DNA from: Rhizophlyctis rosea
Lineage: Eukaryota > Chytridiomycota > Chytridiomycetes > Rhizophlyctidales > Rhizophlyctidaceae
Reading direction: 5' to 3'
Assembly (NCBI GenBank): GCA_027596075.1
Contig: JADGJC010000052.1
Span: forward strand, 1-64,000
Length of the DNA stretch: 64,000 nt
How positions within the stretch are numbered: the stretch's first letter is position 1; each line of letters starts with the position of its first letter. The notes below the pieces were generated by a model. The model did not search any database and was not told the DNA's origin. It saw only the letters and a list, made by a program, of their open reading frames with translations. Shown here in pieces: positions 57,035 through 64,000 of this stretch. Position numbers and translations under genes: made by a program.

Positions 57035-58914
57035 CTACAAAGAACTCCCCGCCCCAGCCCTCGCCCCACCCCAAACAGCCTCCTTGGCCCATGTATAAAC
57101 CCCCCACGCTCCAGCAACAACCTCACTAACCCTCCCAAACAACCCACTCCCATCCCCACCCTCAACAATCGGCCTGCTCCCCCCATCATAACTAGCACTC
57201 CTCACCAAAATCTCCTTCTTCGCCGCCGCCGCCCCCCCGCCCGTCGCAACCGGATCGTCCACCTGCCCCGTCCGCGGCGGGAGCGCCTCAGGTGGAAAAT
57301 CGCGCGGCATCGTGCCGGAGAGGACGCGGTCTATGGTTGGGGCGCGTGGGCGGGTGGTTGTTGAGGATGTTGGTGAGGTGGAGTTTGTGGGTGAGTGGAA
57401 GGATGGAGTGCGGGTGCGGGCTCCGGAGGGGGCATCGGTGGTGTTGGGTTGGGGTTGGGGGATGTCGATGTCCATTCTGGCGGTTGGGGGGATGGAAGTT
57501 GGGGTGTGGCGAGGACTTTGACGGGGACTACTGATTTTTCTATCTCCCCATCCAAACTCCTCTTCTTCCTCCTCCTCCTCATCTTCATCCTCCTCATCAT
57601 CATCCTCCTCATCCTCACTATCCCCACCCTGCAAAAACTGAATCTTCTTCTTCTGCTGCTCCAATATCTGCTGTTTCAGCATCCCATTCCGATTCTTCAC
57701 CTCCCCTTCCACCCTATTCTGCACCATACCACTACTCCTATGCGTATCAACACCTTCAAGCATGGGGCTGCCTCCGGTGAATCCATGTGCCTTTAGGTTG
57801 AAGTAATCATCCGTCCGCCCCCTCAACCGACTCAAACCGCAATCGACTGACGTCGACCTCTTAAGCATCAACGGTGCAGAATTGTCCCAATCTTCGTCAT
57901 CCACCGACGGCGGGATCGGAATGTCTTCATTAAAGGAGGAGGACGGTTCAAATGAGGAGGAAAAGGAGTCATCGGCAGACTCCACGACCGTGTCGTTAAA
58001 GCGGGCGTGTTTGGTGGGTACGGCGACGGGAGGCGATCCGGTTGCATCTTCTACATCGTTCAGGAAGAAGGCGACTTTTCGACCTGTTGGAGGCGTGGGC
58101 GCGCCTGAAACGTAGGCTTCGAGCACCGCGTTGTCTTGCGCCTGATCTAAACTCTTCTCTTCCAACGGAGAGCCCAAAGAAGGTCGACGCTGCCCCGGAT
58201 GTACAGTAATGTCTCGTAAAGTTTTTGCTATTCTTTCTCGTTCATCTCGTCGTTTTAGCGCGGGCTTCAGACCAACTGCTTGAGCTTTCGCCTTTGCAGC
58301 TGCGGCATATTTTTGTTGTAATATAGGTAAGGGTTCGTATGTGTGGAAAGGGCCGTAAAGCCAGACGACGTCACTGTCCTTTTGCCAATTTAGGGATGCG
58401 GGATCTATGGTGGAGAGGTGGAACTTCATTTGGAAAAATTTCCGCCAGGATGCGTTTTCCAGTCTGGAGAAACAGGTGTGAGTCCATTATTGCATTTTTC
58501 GGACCGCGACACTATAACAGAGTGTCAAAAGATCAATACCCACCTTCTACCATTAGCGATCAAATCCTTCTTCCTCGTAGCAATCTTCCAACATTGATGA
58601 AGGTCAAAAGCATCAAACTTGTAACTCAAGTAATCAACACACTCCTCCGCCGACAACTTCTTCGCCCCATTCCCCGATATGTTATTGTCGCTCCCCATGT
58701 TTGGTTGGTCCTCCTGACTAACCGCCAACCCATTGGCAGCAGCACTCTTGGCAGAAGATGGCGGTCTAACAAAAGATGGTCCTGGTGCCGAGCCAGGAAA
58801 AACGGGAGAAGAGTCTCGTCGGGGGCGAATAGATGTGGGTTCAGAAGGGGGTGGCGCGATAATGGAGGCGCGTTTGGGAGATGTGGAAGGGGTTGTTTGG
58901 TTATCGGGTGGCAT
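57035..58914 (-). CDS. DUF1752, Reg1-like PP1 regulatory protein
   Basis: Exons 58544..58914 and 57035..58463 give 599 residues. A DUF1752 (AreA GATA-like) motif lies near residues 105-140: DLHQCWKIATRKKDLIANGR followed by RLENASWRKFFQ. This is the family shared by yeast Reg1 and Mks1. Downstream are two possible phosphatase-1 docking motifs: GRKVAFFLND ([KR]VxF) and KHARFNDTVVES, like the RFNDxV region of Reg1. A long Asp/Glu run and Pro/Ser-rich stretches suggest a disordered scaffold. In yeast, Reg1 directs PP1 to Snf1 in glucose repression. Such a role here is inference. The gap 56608-57034 upstream holds no gene. Confidence 0.78.
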
Positions 58915-60329
58915 TATTGGTGAGTTTTCCACAGTGAGATTGGTGAAGGGGATGGGGTCGACGTGTGAGCAGGAGGGTGACACCTGCGAAGGGTGATGGT
59001 TGACTCTATTCCTGAGCTGTAAACGACACTGACAAAGTCTGCACGGCAAACGGAACGAACCAGGTCAGAACTGGACGAGGTTGCACGAGAAGCTTCACAC
59101 GGTAGGTTTGCAACGTGCGAACCCTGACTGTGTCCACTCACGTTAACTATTGGAACCCTCCCTCGCTGGTAGTCAATTGTGTGGTGCGATCAAAAGCGTG
59201 GGAAAGTCGATACCCCGTCAAATATGTTCTTTGTTTGGCAACCAAGCGTGTTGTGCACAACGCTCAGATACCACAGATACGCGATGGCACTGCCCCACTA
59301 AAACCCCTAAAAAAATGCAGAGATGGCAGACAACACTTATATTTGCCCACTAGTAGACGATGCAGGGAATGCGATAAACGCAAGCAACCTTTATTAGTGG
59401 ATGGTTGCTAGCTGGCCACCAGCAACTTTTCACTTCACCCCCCAGGAAGTGCAAGTGCAAGGAACAGGTGACATCCGTGATATCAAAATGTGCGAGCCAC
59501 ATGGCCTGCTTTCTTGACCAAATCCAATCTCGTGGGACCGTGGACGCGCTGTGGCGTAGTCAAATTTAACACAGGTGGCTTCGTAATCCCACAAAATCGG
59601 ACAGCAGGGTGCCGACGTTCGGCTCGATCGGGTCGGACGGATTCGGGATGTGGCGCGGTGGATTCCAACTTGCTCACTTTTCAGGGTCTTGGGAAGGTGA
59701 AGGACCCTGCCGTGGTGAAAGTCCCTGATGAACAACCGGCAACGGCTAATCTGACAACCTCCTATGGCAAAAGAAAAGCAAAAGTATTGCGAGCAGCATT
59801 TGAGACAGCTTACTAACTCAAAACAAGCGATGATGGTTGCGGTGGAAGAATTGGCTGAGGGCACTGGCTCATGTAAGACCAATCGCAGGCAACAGAGCTG
59901 CTTCTGCTAATGAAATGTACATAAAAAAATGCTCAGGTTGTGCAGCAAATGTCATATATCTTTCTGTAAGTCCTCCTTCTGTAGACATTGTCCCTCCATA
60001 CAACATCCACCATCAATGAAACCCCATTCCGACCCACAAGAACCCTATCACGCTTAACGAGGCCCGTAATATTACGGGAAACAGCTTACGAGATAAATCA
60101 TGAAGTCTACATCATTGTTGCCTTGCCTCTCACATCCTTAAGACAGAGGGTCCATTTGCAGCAAATCCTCCCCTCCAGCGGAACAGACTAACTACATTCT
60201 AACTGCTATTAATTACACATTCATCTCCCATTCCCTACATCTCCTCTAAAGAAAAAACAAACAAAAGAAATCATAGTCCCCACCCTTCCGCCCAATTCTC
60301 ACCCCACACTCCAAACATTTTCACATACA
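58915..60329. other. Long intergenic region
   Basis: About 1.4 kb. Open frames of 60-150 codons (59430-59882, -; 59490-59816, +) overlap each other and lack recognised domains, so no gene is called. Confidence 0.4.
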
Positions 60330-61457
60330 TCATTCCTCGAATGTTCTCCTCGTGCTAAGCGACGCCCTACTAGAATTACCATCCCTCTTGCTCATCACCG
60401 TGCTGCGAACCTCCAACAGCTTTTCCGTCCTCCATTGCTCATAATGCACCTCCCGAGTGTAATCCTTCAACTCCTGCATATGCGTCGCAAAAAGCGTGTT
60501 CTTGATCTGCAAGAAATCGCAGTGCTCCGGGTTCTCAACCTCCACCGATCCCCACGGATACGTCCTCGCCAACTGTCTCGGTCCAGCACCCTTCCCATTC
60601 GCCGGCGCATCCCCATCAAGCGCAAACTCCTCCGTGTCCTCCGCATTGACGAGCGCAAACGGCAAAAGCCCCCGCAACTGGGCGTTCAGCTCAGCGACGT
60701 CCGGGTCCACGCCACCGTCGCCGTCCTCGTCGTCGTCGTCGATTTCGTCGGGGAAGGCGTAGATTGGGATTTTGTGTTTGGCGACGTCGGTTTGGATGTA
60801 GGAACGCAGGGCGCGGAGTTGTCGAACGGTGAGGAGGTCCGATTTTGCGAGGCAGATGATGACGTTTACGCGCAGGCAAAGACGGCCGAGTAATCGGCGG
60901 TCCACGAGAGTGAGGCCGCGGGAGGCGAGGCAGACGTGCGGGTCGAGGAGGTAGAGACACGCATGCGTTTGGTAATCGGGTGATTTGGGATTTCTGCGGA
61001 CTTTGGATTCTTCCAGGAGGGTTGCCTCGAACTGCGCTTCTAGGTAGCCCACCAATGACGAAGCGTGGGAATCGGCCAATGAGATGCAGACTTCTTCTTC
61101 GGCTGGTGTGGCCTTGTGGACATTGACTGGGATGGGGACTCCAGGGGTGTCGATGAGCCGTAGGAGAACCTTTTCATGCCCTTGGTCGAATTCGATGCCG
61201 GCGGGTGCAGGAGTTGGGGCGTGAATGTCGATGGGAGGGAATGGGAATTGAGCATCGGCGGGGGCGACGACAGGGGATGCGGAGCCGTCTGATGTGGTGG
61301 AGGAAGGGAAGTGGAGTTTCTTCACGGGCAGAGCTTCATAGAGGGTGTGGATGAAGCTGGTTTTTCCGGTGCGGCTGTGGCCAGCTACCATGAGGTTGAA
61401 AGTGTGAACGACGTTCCTACGTCCGCGGGATGGTCTGGTTCGACTGGACACCGACAT
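60330..61457 (-). CDS. Divergent septin
   Basis: Septins are GTP-binding filament proteins of the cell cortex and division site. Single exon, 375 residues from the ATG at 61457 (MSVSSRTRPSRGRRNVVHTF). G1 is AGHSRTGKTSF, G3 is LRLIDTPGVP and G4 is CLAKSDLLT. The C-terminal unique element is readable: PWGSVEVENPEHCDFLQIKN followed by LFATHMQELKDYTREVHYEQ. Compared with standard septins there are loops with low complexity after G1 (about 45 residues) and before the unique element (IDDDDEDGDGG). No coiled-coil tail follows; the end is a Ser/Arg-rich 25 residues. Further 5' non-coding exons are possible in 61458-62180. Confidence 0.87.
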   Translation of the reverse strand: MSVSSRTRPSRGRRNVVHTFNLMVAGHSRTGKTSFIHTLYEALPVKKLHFPSSTTSDGSASPVVAPADAQFPFPPIDIHAPTPAPAGIEFDQGHEKVLLRLIDTPGVPIPVNVHKATPAEEEVCISLADSHASSLVGYLEAQFEATLLEESKVRRNPKSPDYQTHACLYLLDPHVCLASRGLTLVDRRLLGRLCLRVNVIICLAKSDLLTVRQLRALRSYIQTDVAKHKIPIYAFPDEIDDDDEDGDGGVDPDVAELNAQLRGLLPFALVNAEDTEEFALDGDAPANGKGAGPRQLARTYPWGSVEVENPEHCDFLQIKNTLFATHMQELKDYTREVHYEQWRTEKLLEVRSTVMSKRDGNSSRASLSTRRTFEE

Positions 61458-62180
61458 ATTTTCATACAATCACTGAAAGTTTCTGGGAAAATTGCCACGC
61501 ATATATCAGTCCTGTGACTTCTCCCCCAGGTATCATTCTATTCGCATATGATCTCGAAATTGGTACTCACAGCTGCGATTTTGCTGATTGACCCTGATAA
61601 ATAAACCTTGGCTCCACTGCCTTGTGTACCTCTGTAAACAAACAAACGGTCAGACACGATACCACCAATCTCGACATACTCCCACTGTCAACCCAGCAAG
61701 CTCATCACTATATCACACTTACATTTAGCTTTCGTAACACTAGTGTGTGAAAGTGTTAAAAAGTCTTACCGGTAGCAGGAAGGAGAAACATGCGAAAGTT
61801 CAACCGAAAGGGGCCTCACAGTGCATTCGCCCTCATCAAGAGACAAACAGCCACACCCGTCCCACCAAAACGCCCAACATTCAAGTTCCCAGTTGAACTG
61901 TGTAACCCATCACCCCTCCGCAATGTCCACAGGAGGGAGCCATTTTTGGTTACATATGTTTGACGGTCACGGAGCACTGTGCCTGGTTTGTGTCACGGAA
62001 AGGCGCAGCCACCATGCAGCTTGTTTCCTGGGGTCGTAGGTGGGTAAGCATGTCAAGGACCCGTGTGGGACCCTGAGTCCCTGACCAATATTGACGGGTA
62101 ATTTGACCGGGAAGTCTCAATCCAGCTCCTTCCTCCTTCTTCATTACATTTCTTACACAGAACGTTCCCATCCGACAACG

Positions 62181-63142
62181 ATGAAGGCCATGAGCCTCAA
62201 CTCATCTAAACCTCCACAGCTCCGCTCACGTGAAAGACCCGTCCAAACTTCCCTATCCTCGGCATCCTCACACGAGTCTTCGTTCAGTGACGTTCCGCGC
62301 ACAACATCCGTCAACCCGACTGCTCCCTCAACCTTAATATTTGAAGAGCTAATACACCCGGCGAATATTCGTGAATATGTTGTTAGACGGAAGGATAATC
62401 AAGCTGTGGGGTTGTGGGACGGTGTCGTGATATTGGTCTTAGGCGTGTTGTTGGCTGGAGGGGTAGGTGTTGCGCGAAGGGCTTTTCTTACCGGTTGGAG
62501 TTCTGTTTGAAAGAGGTGATATGCTTGATACAGCCTCTTGGATGAAAGAATGTCCACCAGTTGCTTGACAAGATCCGTTATTGTCGGAGGCTCCGACATG
62601 AATAGTTCGATTACAGTACCATCTTTGCATGGGACTGAAGTAGGATTGGTACCATCTGAGCAATGTATCAGAAATAGACATATGTACGGATTGGCAAATC
62701 AAGCACTGTAGCTGAACTTTGTACATTATGGCTTTCGTGCACTCAAATGCTTTGTCATTTACAGTCACAGTATAAGTCGACCCAACAAACATACGTCACC
62801 TTCCTCCCACCAATCTTTCTCACCCTCCTATACACCTTCGTCAAACTAACATCACCTCGAGAAGGTAAACATTGTATTCGTCAATGGAACCATCTGATTA
62901 AGTTGAACAGCCAAACTCAATCCCTCAACCCAACCTCACCAGACCGCCTCCTCCTCCTCCCAGAAATCGGCCTCCAGCTCTCAACAACATACCTCCTCCA
63001 CACGCGCACCCGCTTCATCCCTTGCAACCGAATCCTAAACGTCGTGATCAATGAAGGCATCACGTTTTTCACCGTTAGATTCTACATGATGGTTTTGGTG
63101 GAGGGGATGGAGAAGGGTGTTGTTGTTTTTGAGGTGGGTTAG
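62181..63142 (+). CDS. PIG-H/Gpi15, GPI-GlcNAc transferase subunit
   Basis: Subunit of the ER complex making GlcNAc-PI, the first step of GPI-anchor synthesis. Exons 62181..62462 and 62771..63142 (217 residues) join in phase by a GTAGGT donor and CAG acceptor. The N-terminal region is Ser/Pro-rich and ends HPANIREYVVRRKDN. Two hydrophobic segments follow (WDGVVILVLGVLLAGG; TFLPPIFLTLLYTFVKL), then the PIG-H domain: LLLLPEIGLQLSTTYLLH, IPCNRILNVVINEGITFF and VRFYMMVLVEG. The intron is long (about 308 bases) for this window. Without splicing the first exon would read on and stop at 62510. Confidence 0.82.
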
Positions 63143-63529
63143 GCGCCGGAATTGGTCGGCGCAGGCATTGCTTGACACCACCTCGCTACATTGAGGTTTC
63201 CGTTTTGTTTGCAGTTACTAACGTTATCGCAAACTGACTCCAGAACTTTCTCCCTCGTCTGGAATGTCTGAAAGTTGTGTACAATGGCGTACACTCTGTC
63301 TTGTTGAATAAAGATCAAGATTCATGACTCTTATTCTGGATGAGCGAACTGTTCAACTTGAAGATTGAGCTCGCATGACTGAACTTGCATGGAGCGAACA
63401 CGAACATTTAGATTGATGATTTATATATACAAATTGGTATCCATGTCCCCGGATCTGCTGCTTGCGCTCGATGGGGAGGGAATCGCACGTTCCCCACAAT
63501 GCCGTCGAGCGTAACAACGATATATGAAT

Positions 63530-63606
63530 GACTACGGAAGGGATTCGAATCCTCCTCGCACCAGTGCGTCTCCAACACTGATGCGATCCCCCAAGGGACC
63601 GTAGCC
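63530..63606 (-). other. tRNA-like fold
   Basis: On the minus strand a 7-bp acceptor-like stem (GCTACGG with CCGTAGT, one wobble) encloses a 9-bp hairpin at 63558-63584 with loop TTGGAGACG, and a T-arm-like palindrome GGATTCGAATCC. The D-arm is poor, and the T stem has a mismatch. It may be a decayed or unusual serine-type tRNA. No other feature is seen in 63143-64000. Confidence 0.4.
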
Positions 63607-64000
63607 AGATGGTTCTTATGTAACCAACAGAGAGGGTTTATACGTACAAAGCTTTCTCTCCACGCCCCAACACTGGGAGGCGACCATTTGTAGGTGGGTT
63701 AGTAAGGCCTTGCCGCAAACCTGTGGATGAACTATCTGTGATGTAAAGAAACAAAGGGGAAAGGTGAATTGCAAATGTGACAGAAACCAACGCATCATAT
63801 CAAGTGAAGTGGCAGATTGGACGAAGCGCTCCGGAAACTCGCTGGATCGTTCCACACGGCTCAGTGGGGGTCTGCTCATAAGACCTTGTCCACCAGCAAT
63901 CCCAACGTAACAGTCGCGGTTAACGAGTTTGTTTTGGTGTCAGGCCAAAAAGGCACTGATGGATAGGAGTTCCCGAGCTCTTTTTGCGCAACACCATCGC

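Noticed and set aside
58915..60329. Several 60-150-codon frames
   Set aside because: Mutually overlapping and without recognisable sequence.
61840..62180. Small plus-strand frames upstream of PIG-H
   Set aside because: No link to the PIG-H exons in phase and no domain; likely leader sequence.

Overview
This is a nuclear genome window from a filamentous or zoosporic fungus. Genes are split by many short introns of about 50-100 bp (GTRAGT donors, YAG acceptors) and lie densely on both strands. Three things together point to a cellulose-degrading chytrid: a TTLL4-type tubulin polyglutamylase (a cilium/flagellum gene usually absent from Dikarya), a secreted AA9 lytic polysaccharide monooxygenase with a CBM1 cellulose-binding module, and large F-box/ankyrin and WW-rich ankyrin-like repeat proteins. 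The species is inference. No prokaryotic operons, rRNA, CRISPR or recognisable transposase were seen.

Layout. 0.3-8.4 kb: TTLL polyglutamylase (-), SUMO (+), peroxisomal ABCD half-transporter (-). 9-16.3 kb: F-box/ankyrin protein with an Arg/Ser/Glu-rich tail (+), GT8 glycosyltransferase (-), KANSL3/TEX30-like hydrolase (-). 16.7-20.4 kb: two related, broken LRR-like genes (+) flanking an unknown gene (-). 21.6-31.2 kb: unknown basic protein (-), TatD nuclease (+) converging on prefoldin 2 (-), DUF5522 protein (+), YnfA/UPF0060 membrane protein (-), p23 co-chaperone (-), unknown five-exon gene (+). 31.8-37 kb: STRAP-type WD40 protein (+) and a protein joining a Swi3-like zinc finger and SANT domain to a chromo shadow domain (+). 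37.4-45.9 kb: WW-rich repeat protein (-), C9orf78/Tls1 (+), SMG7/EST1-like protein (+), unknown basic protein (-). 46.4-51.5 kb: TMEM53-like hydrolase, AA9-CBM1 and an SDR reductase (all +). 52.2-58.9 kb: White Collar-1 photoreceptor (-) divergent from an SRR1-family gene (+), then a Reg1-like PP1 regulator (-). 60.3-63.1 kb: divergent septin (-) and PIG-H/Gpi15 (+). The last kilobase holds a tRNA-like fold.

Most genes are housekeeping and functionally unlinked. The strongest leads are the zinc finger-SANT-chromo shadow architecture and the head-to-head WC-1/SRR1 pair, which joins a blue-light photoreceptor to a family linked in plants to light signalling and the clock. Several otherwise intact genes need a one-base shift, in two cases at a homopolymer, so raw reads would be needed to tell true decay from assembly error. 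Exon coordinates were read by eye from splice motifs, frame continuity and remembered family conservation; no alignment was run.
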